Source: an uncultured Clostridia bacterium
Lineage (GTDB): Bacteria; Bacillota; Clostridia; TANB77; CAG-508
Assembly: GCA_949388605.1 (NCBI GenBank)
Contig: CASKJV010000001.1
Coordinates: 1-64,000, forward strand
Length of the DNA: 64,000 bases
Reading direction: 5' to 3'
The position numbers and the translations under genes are program-made. The notes under the pieces are model-generated. The model had not been told where the DNA came from, searched no databases, and saw only the letters and a list, made by a program, of their open reading frames with translations. Positions 1 to 8,412 of the stretch are shown here, in pieces; position 1 is the stretch's first letter, and every line of letters begins with the position of its first letter.

Positions 1-302
1 GGTGGATTTTTCATTTATTAATATACTAATTGTTGATTTGCAATGAGAATATTAATTTTATAAATTTATGCTGTATGTATTAGATGATATATCTTACTAT
101 TTCTAAGTGTGTATTACTTTTAAGGTGGATTTTTCATTTATTAATATATTAATTGTTAATTTGCAATGAGAATATTAATTTTATAAATGTATTCTGTATG
201 TATTGGATGAGCTATCTTAACTATTTCTAAGTGTGTATTACTTTTAAGGTGGATTTTTCATTTATTAATATACTAATTGTTGATTTGCAATGAGAATATT
301 AA
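1..302. repeat. 123/124-bp noncoding tandem repeat, about 2.5 copies
   Basis: Copies begin at 1, 124 and 248, each with GGTGGATTTTTCATTTATTA. The first is 123 bp, the second 124 bp with a few substitutions, and the third diverges after about 55 bp, near 302. The odd unit length and stop codons in all frames argue against coding. The window opens exactly on a unit, so the array probably extends to the left. I see no promoter or gene inside it. Confidence 0.85.
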
Positions 303-365
303 AATTTGACAAATTTATGATATGTATATGAGATGATAAATTATATTGTTGTAAAAAGTAAAAAT

Positions 366-393
366 TTGACTTTTTTTAAATTAATGATATAAT
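366..393 (+). promoter_or_regulatory. Sigma-A type promoter
   Basis: TTGACT at 366-371, a 16-bp spacer and TATAAT at 388-393. It precedes the gene at 428 and shows that the ATG at 392, which lies inside the -10 box, is not the translation start. Confidence 0.75.
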
Positions 394-427
394 GAGGAAG
401 TGGAAACACGAAAGGAATAAATTATAC

Positions 428-1240
428 ATGAATCAAGAAAATAATAGAAAAGTATTGGTATCAATAAAATTATCAACATTATTATTAATTATAACAACAG
501 TGGTTGCAGTAATTATTGTTGCTAATATAGTTGTAAATAAAATTTCAAGTAATACAATAGAAGAAATTAGTACAGCAAAAATACAAGAAAATAGTTTAGA
601 CGAAGATAACTTTTATAAAGAAAGAATAATCAATTCTAGTATATCATCAAGATCTTTAGGGACTTCTAGAAATTCTAATCAAGAAGAGCATCATCAACTT
701 GAAGAAATTATAGAAGAACAAATTTTAAATGAAGCTCAAGAAGAGTTACCAGAAGAACCAGAAATTATTACTACTCCTATAGAAGAAGTTAAAATTTCAG
801 TAAATATGGATTTAACAGTGAGAACTGGATTATCAAAAGAAGATTTTATTATATTAATTTCAGGAGTAAAACAAGATACATCTAATTTTTTTAAAGAAAA
901 TGCAAGTTTAATTTATGATGTATGTGAAAAATATCAAATAAACGAAATCTTTTTCTGTGGCTTAATATCAGCTGAATCTGGATGGACTATAGCTCAAAAT
1001 CATAGAAATACATACAATTATATAAGTTTAATGTCAAAGAATGGATTAATAAGATACTCATCTGTTGAAGATGGAATAGAAAAGGCTGCACAAACATTAC
1101 ATCAAAATTATTTAACACCTGGTGGTTGTTTTTATTACGGTTCAACACTTGCTGGAATGAAAACAAAATTCTGTCCTGCTTCAAGTACATGGGTAAATTT
1201 AGTTTATCAGAGAATGCAACAAATTATGAATAGTATATAG
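428..1240 (+). CDS. Membrane-anchored glucosaminidase-domain protein
   Basis: Predicted 270 aa. The in-frame ATG at 392 overlaps the promoter -10; the ATG at 428 has AAAGGA upstream and is chosen. The N terminus is basic with one membrane segment (about residues 15-37), then a Glu-rich linker (about 75-125). The C-terminal 110 residues resemble endo-beta-N-acetylglucosaminidase/GH73-like murein hydrolase domains: an ESGW motif after a helix, then NTYNY, YSSVEDGI, NYLTPGGCFYYG and a terminal W-V pattern. It likely cleaves or binds peptidoglycan outside the cell. It is a single gene that converges on the 1343-2077 gene. Family assignment is from motif pattern only. Confidence 0.7.
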   Translation: MNQENNRKVLVSIKLSTLLLIITTVVAVIIVANIVVNKISSNTIEEISTAKIQENSLDEDNFYKERIINSSISSRSLGTSRNSNQEEHHQLEEIIEEQILNEAQEELPEEPEIITTPIEEVKISVNMDLTVRTGLSKEDFIILISGVKQDTSNFFKENASLIYDVCEKYQINEIFFCGLISAESGWTIAQNHRNTYNYISLMSKNGLIRYSSVEDGIEKAAQTLHQNYLTPGGCFYYGSTLAGMKTKFCPASSTWVNLVYQRMQQIMNSI

Positions 1241-1310
1241 TAAGATAAAATTATATAATATTAATTATAGTAAAATAAAATTATGTAATATCAATTTAAG
1301 AAAGATTTAT

Positions 1311-1346
1311 AAAACGTTTATACTAAAGCAGTATAAACGTTTTTAA
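1311..1346. terminator. Bidirectional intrinsic terminator
   Basis: A 13-bp perfect stem (AAAACGTTTATAC, 1311-1323, with 1331-1343) and a 7-nt loop, A-rich before and T-rich after. It lies between two convergent genes and overlaps the stop codon of the minus-strand gene. Confidence 0.85.
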
Positions 1347-2077
1347 CTTTCTATATATAAAGCTTTAGCTATATAGGGAATTATTTCATCAAAATCATAC
1401 CATCCAGAACTTTTGCTATCATTTTTTCCACCATTAGGATTTGAAACATAAACCATTCCGTTTCCATCAGAGGCTAATAATACAATATAATGTGATTTTT
1501 CAGTCCATCTGTTTTTTGAATTGTTGTCCCATACACAAACAAGTATAGGACGATCTGTTTGAAGATGTTTTTCAATAGATTTTTCGGAACAATTTATACT
1601 ATCAAAGTAAAAATCTGAATTTTTAATACCAAAGGTTTGTGATAATTCGTCTGATAATTTTTCATAATTTAATTTGGGATAATATTTTTTTCTAATATAT
1701 TCAGGAGTGTAACTTTTATTATATCCGCTTAAGATAATTGCTAGTGATGTAATACCACAACCGTTTTCCTCCATCGTTCCACCCCAATAAGAATTATTAC
1801 TCCAAGAACTATTTCCATTTTGTTTATATTCAATATATTTTTTATTATTTTTAGTAGTAAATGTTGTAAAATAACCATCCATATTATAAACTTTTTCTTG
1901 ACCAATTCCAGTATAATTGGAATTAAAATCTTGTTTTATGATTTCATAATTATAGTTATGTGAAAATAAATTATGTATTTTTTGTTTATTGTTGTATAAA
2001 TAATTTATAATGAATAATAAAAATAAAATTAATAATACTTTTTTTAAATTAATTTTTTTCTTTTTTTGCTTTTTCAT
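1343..2077 (-). CDS. Membrane-anchored C39-like (papain-fold) cysteine peptidase
   Basis: Predicted 244 aa from the ATG at 2077, which has GAGG six bases upstream; the ATG four codons earlier overlaps that ribosome site and is less likely. A lysine-rich start is followed by one membrane helix (about residues 13-30), so the catalytic domain is extracellular. ENGCGITSLA supplies a candidate catalytic Cys, SHYIVLLA the His and SNPNGG the Asn/Asp, matching the peptidase C39-like 2 family. The substrate is unknown. There is no bacteriocin precursor or ABC exporter fusion nearby, so leader-peptide processing is not supported. Another C39-like protein is at 54953-56702. Confidence 0.65.
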   Translation of the reverse strand: MKKQKKKKINLKKVLLILFLLFIINYLYNNKQKIHNLFSHNYNYEIIKQDFNSNYTGIGQEKVYNMDGYFTTFTTKNNKKYIEYKQNGNSSWSNNSYWGGTMEENGCGITSLAIILSGYNKSYTPEYIRKKYYPKLNYEKLSDELSQTFGIKNSDFYFDSINCSEKSIEKHLQTDRPILVCVWDNNSKNRWTEKSHYIVLLASDGNGMVYVSNPNGGKNDSKSSGWYDFDEIIPYIAKALYIES

Positions 2078-2538
2078 AAGAAACCTCATAAAATTTATTA
2101 AATATATATGTAGTTATAAAATTTTTGTATTTTGTAATTATCATATTGTCCATTTTTGTTCTTTTCAATATTATAGAAAATTAATGTTATATATTGTTCA
2201 TAAATAAATTCTATAAGAAATATCTTAAGAATTATTTAATTAAATATTAAATTTTTCTTAAAATGCAATTTTTAATATTTAAACTGTAAAAGATAAAATT
2301 TTGCCAAATTGTTCACATTTTTCTTATGTATAACTTATCTGTACGAATTAAAAATTCTACAACTAAAAATCTAACTTGCTTGTTTGAAGAATCAAGAAAT
2401 GTACAAAGTTTGCCAAAGATTTTATATTATAGGAATTTGCGCGTAATTTCATATAATATAAAATTACTTACTATACGATTTTTGTAATATTGTAGTAATT
2501 TTTTCATATATTTAATTAGAATATATGGAGAGAATAAA
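2078..2538. other. Gene-free AT-rich interval
   Basis: About 460 bp between divergent genes. The only structure I see is the 45-bp dispersed repeat at 2119-2163. Both flanking genes probably have promoters here, but none is convincing by eye. Confidence 0.6.
2119..2163 (+). repeat. Dispersed 45-bp noncoding repeat, copy 1
   Basis: Nearly identical to 49349-49393. Both read TTTTTGTATTTTG, then AATTATCATAT, then TTTTGTTCTT, with about six mismatches in 45 positions. Both copies lie in long gene-free intervals just upstream of minus-strand genes. Confidence 0.65.
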
Positions 2539-3480
2539 ATGATAATTTCGATAGTTTTTATAATTGTAGGTTTTATATTTTTAATTAAAGGTGCTGATTT
2601 TTTAGTAGATGGCGCAAGCAATGTTGCTAAAATATTTCATATACCAGAAATAGTAATTGGTTTAACAATAATATCAATAGGAACATCAATGCCAGAATTA
2701 TTTATAAGCACAACTTCTGCTATTGAAGGATATTCAGATATGGCAGTTGGAAATATTATAGGAAGTAATATTGTAAATTTGCTTTTTATTTTAGGTGTAT
2801 CTGCAATGTTAAGTCCAATTGTTGTACAAAAAAGTACAAAGAAATTTGATATTCCTATTTGCTTAATTATAACAATTATATTTATGATAATATGTAATAC
2901 AGGAAAAGCAATTACAAGAACAGAAGGATTAATACTTATTGGTTTATTTATATTATTTATAATGTATACAATATATACTGCAATAAAGACTAAGGTAAAC
3001 ACAGAAGAAAATTTGGTGGATGGAAATAAAAGTATATTAAAAAATATTTTTTTATTAATTTTAGGAATTATATCATTAAAAATTGGAGGAGATATAACTG
3101 TAGATCATTCAGTAAATGTTGCAAAATATTTTAATCTTAGTGAAAAAGTAATTGGTGTTACTATACTTGCAATTGGAACTAGCTTACCAGAGTTAGTAAC
3201 ATCTGTATCAGCTGCAATTAAAGGAAAAAGTGATATTGCTATTGGAAATATATTGGGTTCAAATATATTTAATATGTTATTAATTATAGGTGTTGCTTCT
3301 ATAATTCAGCCTATTACATATAATGTAAATTATAATAAGGATATATTAATTTTAATAAATGGTTTATTGCTATTACCATTATTTACTATGATTTATCCTA
3401 AAAATAAGATTGGAAAATTTAATGGAGCAATTTATCTTTTTATATATGTTGAATATATAATTAGTTTATTTATAAAATGA
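2539..3480 (+). CDS. Calcium/sodium antiporter (CaCA family, YrbG-like)
   Basis: A 313-aa integral membrane protein of about ten helices made of two homologous halves, as in the CaCA exchangers. The alpha repeats carry the ion-binding signatures: GTSMPELFIS with GNIIGSN in the first half (about residues 52-85) and GTSLPELVTSVSAA with GNILGSNIFN in the second (about 213-250). Family members exchange Ca2+ or another divalent cation for Na+ or H+ across the cytoplasmic membrane. GGAGAG lies upstream of the ATG at 2539. It appears monocistronic, ending at the terminator at 3569-3603. Ion specificity cannot be told from the sequence. Confidence 0.85.
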   Translation: MIISIVFIIVGFIFLIKGADFLVDGASNVAKIFHIPEIVIGLTIISIGTSMPELFISTTSAIEGYSDMAVGNIIGSNIVNLLFILGVSAMLSPIVVQKSTKKFDIPICLIITIIFMIICNTGKAITRTEGLILIGLFILFIMYTIYTAIKTKVNTEENLVDGNKSILKNIFLLILGIISLKIGGDITVDHSVNVAKYFNLSEKVIGVTILAIGTSLPELVTSVSAAIKGKSDIAIGNILGSNIFNMLLIIGVASIIQPITYNVNYNKDILILINGLLLLPLFTMIYPKNKIGKFNGAIYLFIYVEYIISLFIK

Positions 3481-3568
3481 TTATTAAGCTATATAATGTG
3501 AAAATATTGATATTGATAATAAATTTTGACTTTTGTAATTTTTATATAATTAAATTTTGTTATTAAAT

Positions 3569-3603
3569 AAAAACGGTATGTTAATTTTAACATATCGTTT
3601 TTT
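3569..3603 (+). terminator. Intrinsic terminator after exchanger gene
   Basis: The stem pairs AACGGTATGTTAA with TTAACATATCGTT (one mismatch), followed by a T run at 3598-3603. Confidence 0.75.
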
Positions 3604-3695
3604 CATTTTTTTACTAAAAATGAAATTATTACTAAATAATTAATGAAAAAATTTCACATTATAAGAATATAAAACAAAAAAGGAGGATTTTTAAA

Positions 3696-4754
3696 ATGAA
3701 AAAAATATTTGGAATTTTTACTTTAATATTAGTAGTTAGTATACTTATTTTTTCAGTTAAAAGTTATGCAGTTTTATTAGATACAATAGATGTAGATCTT
3801 GATAAAACAACAGTAAGACCAGGAGAAAATGTAACAGTAAGTATAAATTTTGGAGAAAATTTAGGAGCATATACTGCTAGTATTGCTTATGATAACAATA
3901 TTTTTGAATATGTTTCATCAGAAGGTGGAACAGCCAATGATACAACAGACAAAATAAATGTTGTTTATTTTGATCAAACAGGAGGAACAAATCCAAGAAA
4001 TAATATGAGTGTGACTTTTAAAGCAAAAGATGCAATTACAAGTTCAAATCCGACTGAATTTACAGTTACATTAACTGGAATGGCAAATAGTGATGCATCA
4101 ATTACTTTTGATGATATAACAACTCCAATTATTAAAAATTTAGTGGTAGAACCTGAGTTTTTTCCATATATAATAAATTTAGATTATACAGGAGATATAA
4201 TTGCAAATGAAGCAAAAGATATGAAACTTTCTTATTCTTCATCTAAAGGAAAACATTATGAAAAAGCAAGATTAGTTGCTGAAGCAACAACTCCTGAAGG
4301 AGCAACTGTACAATTAATAGGAGTTGACGAACAAAGTTTAAGACATGATATTATTCAAAGTGGATGGGGAGATGCCCAAGGATTTAAAATAGGAGGAACA
4401 AATTTTTCACAAGTTTTAAATGTACAAGGAACTTTTTCTAAACCAGGAAATTATGGAATTACTTTAAAATTAATAGATCGAGAAAATTCTGATTCAATAA
4501 TAACAGAAAAAGCTTTTACTATAGCTGTAGCAGAAAAAGCAAATGAAGTTGCTCCTACTGAAGATGAAAAAACTCCTACAGAACCAGAGAAACCAGCTAC
4601 TCCAAGTACACCAACAACTACTGAAAATAAAGTGGAAAATACAGCAACACCAACTAAATTGCCAAAAACAGGCATGAATATTTATGCACCAATAATGGTA
4701 TTAATGGTAATTTTATTAGGAGTTTTTATATTTAATAGTAGAAAAAATAAATAG
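3696..4754 (+). CDS. LPXTG-anchored cohesin-domain surface protein
   Basis: 352 aa with AAAGGAGG upstream of the ATG. Signal peptide at residues 1-25 (basic start, hydrophobic core, SYAVL). Residues about 27-150 resemble a cohesin domain (TVRPGENVTVSI, a hydrophobic repeat, then TEFTVTLTGMA). An unassigned beta-rich region follows (about 155-275), then a Pro/Thr/Glu-rich wall-spanning linker. The C terminus has LPKTG at about residue 322, a hydrophobic helix and RKNK, a sortase substrate signal. Dockerin proteins at 5583 and 57924 are candidate partners and the sortase at 4903 the likely anchoring enzyme. It would act as a wall-fixed docking protein; the cohesin call is from pattern only. Confidence 0.75.
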   Translation: MKKIFGIFTLILVVSILIFSVKSYAVLLDTIDVDLDKTTVRPGENVTVSINFGENLGAYTASIAYDNNIFEYVSSEGGTANDTTDKINVVYFDQTGGTNPRNNMSVTFKAKDAITSSNPTEFTVTLTGMANSDASITFDDITTPIIKNLVVEPEFFPYIINLDYTGDIIANEAKDMKLSYSSSKGKHYEKARLVAEATTPEGATVQLIGVDEQSLRHDIIQSGWGDAQGFKIGGTNFSQVLNVQGTFSKPGNYGITLKLIDRENSDSIITEKAFTIAVAEKANEVAPTEDEKTPTEPEKPATPSTPTTTENKVENTATPTKLPKTGMNIYAPIMVLMVILLGVFIFNSRKNK

Positions 4755-4831
4755 TTAATATTTATAAGATATACTTTTTAAATATATTTAAGTAACTCAT
4801 CTTTCTGCTGTATAACTTATATATAAATAAT

Positions 4832-4865
4832 AAGTAATGAGGATTTTTAAAATTTCTCATTACTT
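4832..4865 (+). terminator. Hairpin between surface-protein and sortase genes
   Basis: A 10-bp perfect stem AAGTAATGAG / CTCATTACTT with a 14-nt loop. There is no T tract after it, so it may be a weak terminator or a processing site. Confidence 0.45.
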
Positions 4866-4902
4866 ACATAAATAAAATTTAAACGTACGAAAGGCTCAAT
4901 TT

Positions 4903-5538
4903 ATGAACAGGAAAGAAAGGAGAAAGAAAAAGAAAAAAATAGTATTAAGTTTTGTACTAATTGTTATGTTTATTGTCTCTAGTTTTTATATAACATTAAA
5001 ATTATATGAACAAAATAGTTTTCAAGATGAAAAATATGAAGTTAAAAAACTTTATTTAGAAGAAGATAATAATGAAAATGAAATAGAAGAAGTTGTTATA
5101 GAAAAATATCAGTATCCTAAAGAATATGTAGAAGAAACTTATAAAGGCTATAATGTTATTGCTAAGCTAGAGATACCACAAATTGAGTTAGAAACATATG
5201 TGATTAAATTTTCAGAGGAAACCTTAAATATTTCTGTTACTAAATTTTGGGGGCCAAATCCAAATGAATCAGGTAATTTTTGCATAGCTGGACATAATTT
5301 TAAAAATAAAAACATGTTTCATAATTTAAAGAAGCTAGAAATAGGAGATAAAATATTTCTTAAAGACAATAATATAGGAACTGTTGAATATGAAATTTAT
5401 AATAAATATATAGTGGATCCTGAAAATGTAAGTTGTCTTTCTCAAGATACTAATGGAAGTAAAGAAGTGACTTTAATTACTTGTACTAGTAATTCAAAAA
5501 AAAGAATTATTATAAAGGCACGAGAGGTATTAAAATAG
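4903..5538 (+). CDS. Class D-like sortase
   Basis: 211 aa: a very basic N terminus, one membrane helix (about residues 12-32), an acidic linker and a C-terminal sortase domain. The catalytic His is in AGHN (about residue 129), the Cys in TLITCTS (about 193) and the Arg in SKKRIIIKA, in the order of the sortase family. The short size and TLxTC context fit class D. Sortases cut LPXTG-type signals and join the protein to a peptidoglycan amine outside the cell. Likely substrates are the LPKTG proteins at 3696 and 61781. No housekeeping sortase is visible in the window, so substrate choice is inferred. Confidence 0.85.
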   Translation: MNRKERRKKKKKIVLSFVLIVMFIVSSFYITLKLYEQNSFQDEKYEVKKLYLEEDNNENEIEEVVIEKYQYPKEYVEETYKGYNVIAKLEIPQIELETYVIKFSEETLNISVTKFWGPNPNESGNFCIAGHNFKNKNMFHNLKKLEIGDKIFLKDNNIGTVEYEIYNKYIVDPENVSCLSQDTNGSKEVTLITCTSNSKKRIIIKAREVLK

Positions 5539-5582
5539 ATTTATAAATAACTAACAGTCAAAAAATCAAAAGAGAGGAAAGA

Positions 5583-7310
5583 ATGAAAAAATTTAAAATT
5601 CTTATTATAATATTTTTTTTAGAATTAATAATAATATCTTTTTTTGTAAAAGCTAAGGCTATTACTAAATTAGATGGAATTGAAAATTTTCCAATAAGCT
5701 ATCAAGGGTACCTAAAAGAATTAGAAAAAAAGCATCCTAATTGGAATTTTACAGCATTATATACTAATTTAGATTGGAATTATGTAATAAATGAAGAAAA
5801 TATATTTGGAAGAAATTTAGTTCCTAAAAATTATACTGATGATTGGAAAAATACAAATCCAGGAGAATATAATTTAGAAGTTGATTTAGGTTGGGTGGAT
5901 AGTTCAAAAAAAGCAATAGAATATTGTATGGATCCAAGAAATTTTTTGAATGAAGTTCGTATTTTTCAATTTGAAGGCTTATCTTACAATTCTAGAACAA
6001 ATAATCTTAATGGAATTGAAAAAATTTTATATGGAACAGAATTTTATAATCAACAGGTTTCATATGTCGATGGATATGGAAATACAATTAATATGAATGA
6101 AAAATATTCTAATTTAATTTTAAATGCAGGACAGGCTTCTCGTGTTAGTCCATATCATTTAGCTTCTCGTATAAAACAAGAAGTTGGGCCGTTTTTATCA
6201 CATAATTCAATTAGTGGGAGAGTATCTGGTTATGAAGGTTTATATAATTTTTATAATATAGGAGCAACTAGTTCTGCAGAGCCAATGGGTGCAATAAAAA
6301 ATGGTCTTCAGTATGCCAAAGATGGAAAGAATGCAAGTGATGAAATAAAATCAAATTATTTAATTCCATGGAATACTAAAGAAAAGGCAATTACAGGAGG
6401 AGCAATTTTTATAGGTTCTAGTTATATTAATAAAGGGCAAAATACAATTTATTTACAAAAATTTCATGTAAATCCTGATAGTAAAGATGGATTGTTTTGG
6501 CATCAATATATGACTAATGTATTAGCTCCATATAGTGAGTCTAAATCTATTTATAATGGATATAAGAAGAGTAATTTGTTAGATACACCTATGTCTTTTA
6601 TTATTCCAATATATGATAATATGCCAAATATTCCAACACAAAATCCTAATATCAATTTAAAAGAATTTTCAACAGATAATACTAAAGTATATTGTAATGC
6701 TACAGATGTTAATATAAGAATAGGTCCAAGTACTTCTTATGAAATTATTACTACTATTTCTAATCCGCAAAATATGATTAGAATTAGAAAAGGAAATCAA
6801 TCAGGAGAAAAATGGGATATGGTATTATTGCCAAATGGAATAATAGGATATATTTACCAACAATATGTTAGTGAGTTAGCAACAGAAATAGAAATCGAAT
6901 TTACAAATCCATTAAGAGAAAGTGGCTCTCAAATTACTGGAATGGAGAATAATACTGTATTAGAAGTGAAATCTAAAATTATAACAAATAATGAAATAGA
7001 AATTGTAAATAATAAAAATAAAATACTTCAAGATAATGATTTAATTGGAACAGGTAGTAAAGTGAGAATAAAAGAAAATGGAATAGTAATAAAGGAATAT
7101 AATTTTATTTTATACGGAGATATAGATGGTGATGGTAAAATTACTAGTATAGATTTATTAGTTTTACAAAGACATATTTTAGAAATTGAAAAAGTTGAAG
7201 AAATATATAGAAAAGCAGGTAATATAAATAAAAATGGACAAAAGCCAACTTCTATTGATTTATTATTAATTCAAAGACATATACTAAATTTAAAAATAAT
7301 ACAACAATAG
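5583..7310 (+). CDS. Secreted glucosaminidase with SH3b and dockerin domains
   Basis: 575 aa with AGAGGAAAGA before the ATG. Signal peptide at about residues 1-26 (VKAKA). The central part (about 60-330) resembles clostridial N-acetylglucosaminidases: YHLASRIKQEVGP with the candidate catalytic Glu, then NFYNIGA and AITGGAIFIGSSY. An SH3b domain (about 365-430) has VNIRIGPSTSYEII. The C terminus is a type I dockerin with two calcium-loop repeats, DIDGDGKITSIDLLVLQRHI and NINKNGQKPTSIDLLLIQRHI-like, ending at the stop. It probably trims peptidoglycan while docked on an anchored cohesin, such as the 3696 product two genes upstream. It starts 44 bp after the sortase stop and is probably co-transcribed. 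Confidence 0.8.
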   Translation: MKKFKILIIIFFLELIIISFFVKAKAITKLDGIENFPISYQGYLKELEKKHPNWNFTALYTNLDWNYVINEENIFGRNLVPKNYTDDWKNTNPGEYNLEVDLGWVDSSKKAIEYCMDPRNFLNEVRIFQFEGLSYNSRTNNLNGIEKILYGTEFYNQQVSYVDGYGNTINMNEKYSNLILNAGQASRVSPYHLASRIKQEVGPFLSHNSISGRVSGYEGLYNFYNIGATSSAEPMGAIKNGLQYAKDGKNASDEIKSNYLIPWNTKEKAITGGAIFIGSSYINKGQNTIYLQKFHVNPDSKDGLFWHQYMTNVLAPYSESKSIYNGYKKSNLLDTPMSFIIPIYDNMPNIPTQNPNINLKEFSTDNTKVYCNATDVNIRIGPSTSYEIITTISNPQNMIRIRKGNQSGEKWDMVLLPNGIIGYIYQQYVSELATEIEIEFTNPLRESGSQITGMENNTVLEVKSKIITNNEIEIVNNKNKILQDNDLIGTGSKVRIKENGIVIKEYNFILYGDIDGDGKITSIDLLVLQRHILEIEKVEEIYRKAGNINKNGQKPTSIDLLLIQRHILNLKIIQQ

Positions 7311-7452
7311 AGTTACTTTTTAAATTTTCAATCATTTTTAATAATGTATATAACTTACCAAAGTTTCATAAATAATAAGAAAAGTGGAGTACTTTTGTAG
7401 TACTAATTTTGAGTTGAAAAATTTTAGCTATATAAAATAAAGGAGTTTTATT

Positions 7453-8226
7453 GTGGAAAATAATACAGATTTAAAGGAATTTAGAATAAATCAGGAAGGT
7501 TTGCTTCCAATTTTTCAAAAAGATGTTTATGAATATTATTTAACTGTTTCAAAAGATGTTAATGAAATAGAAGTTGAAGCAGTGAGTGAAAATCCAAATT
7601 CTAAAATTCAAATAAGTGGTAATAATAATTTGCAATTAGGTGAAAATACAATTCAAATAAGAGTTATATCACCAGATGAAAATGAAGAAAAAATTTATAG
7701 TATACAAGTAACTAAAACTGATAATGAAGAAATTGCAAATTCAAATCTAGAAATTTTAGCTATTGAAAATGCATCATTAGAACCAGCATTTGATAGTAAT
7801 ATAACAAATTATAAAACAGAAGTATCTAATGAAATTAGGAATTTAAATATTTTTGCAGTTCCAGAAAATGAAAATGCAAAAATAGAAATTAAGGGAGCGT
7901 ATGAATTAGATGTTGGAAATAATTTTGTAGATATTAGTGTAACTTCTGAGGATGGAAGAATTCAAAAAAATTATAAAATAGAAGTATATAGAAGAAATAG
8001 ACAAGAGAATAATTTATATGAAAAACAGCAAGAAGAAAATGAAGAAAAAATACAAGAGATTTTAGAAGTCCAAGGGATAGATGAGAATTATAATACTGAA
8101 AAATTGAGTTTAGAATCAAGGTATTATATATCAGATAACAATTCTATTAAGATATTAATATTAAGTTTAATTTTAATATTAATATCTATAATACTAATTT
8201 TCAAAATTAGAAATAATAAAAAATAA
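7453..8226 (+). CDS. Cadherin-like beta-sandwich protein with C-terminal membrane helix
   Basis: 257 aa. The start is GTG at 7453, seven bases after AGGAG; no ATG fits. Two tandem domains (about residues 5-92 and 97-185) share the pattern of the cadherin-like Pfam family PF12733: L..F.I.....L.P.F......Y, then V...........I and G.N.I.I.V.S. A Glu-rich linker and one C-terminal helix (about 232-251) with a basic tail follow. There is no N-terminal signal peptide, which is odd for domains that are normally extracellular: either an upstream exon-like piece has been lost or it inserts by a tail-anchored route. It lies in the sortase/dockerin cluster. Confidence 0.6.
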   Translation: MENNTDLKEFRINQEGLLPIFQKDVYEYYLTVSKDVNEIEVEAVSENPNSKIQISGNNNLQLGENTIQIRVISPDENEEKIYSIQVTKTDNEEIANSNLEILAIENASLEPAFDSNITNYKTEVSNEIRNLNIFAVPENENAKIEIKGAYELDVGNNFVDISVTSEDGRIQKNYKIEVYRRNRQENNLYEKQQEENEEKIQEILEVQGIDENYNTEKLSLESRYYISDNNSIKILILSLILILISIILIFKIRNNKK

Positions 8227-8302
8227 TTATTAGAATTTGTAAATTACAGTTTTAAAATAGATATGTAATATATAAAATCAAAAAACATATTAACATAACG
8301 CG

Positions 8303-8331
8303 TTGACTTTTGGACTTCGATATGATATAAT
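8303..8331 (+). promoter_or_regulatory. Consensus sigma-A promoter for SPFH pair
   Basis: TTGACT at 8303-8308, a 17-bp spacer and TATAAT at 8326-8331. It is followed by an 80-nt leader with an unused AAAAGGAGG at about 8352 and the working ribosome site AAGGAAG before the ATG at 8413. Confidence 0.8.
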
Positions 8332-8412
8332 CCTTTTGTTAAAAATTAAGAAAAGGAGGTTAATTAATTATTTGTAACTGTTAACAAGGCTTTTAAGAAA
8401 GGAAGAACACCT

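Noticed and set aside
1..302. CRISPR array
   Set aside because: The whole 123-bp unit is repeated; there are no short repeats with unique spacers and no cas genes.
392..427. Upstream ATG as the start of the first gene
   Set aside because: It lies inside the TATAAT box of the promoter and has no ribosome site.
1343..2077. Bacteriocin-processing C39 transporter
   Set aside because: There is no ABC or membrane-transport domain and no double-glycine precursor nearby; it is a stand-alone anchored domain.
3526..3550. TTGACT and TATAAT as a promoter
   Set aside because: The spacer is only 13 bp and a terminator follows at once.
3696..7310. Cellulosome
   Set aside because: Cohesin and dockerin domains are present but no cellulase, xylanase or carbohydrate-binding scaffoldin is seen.
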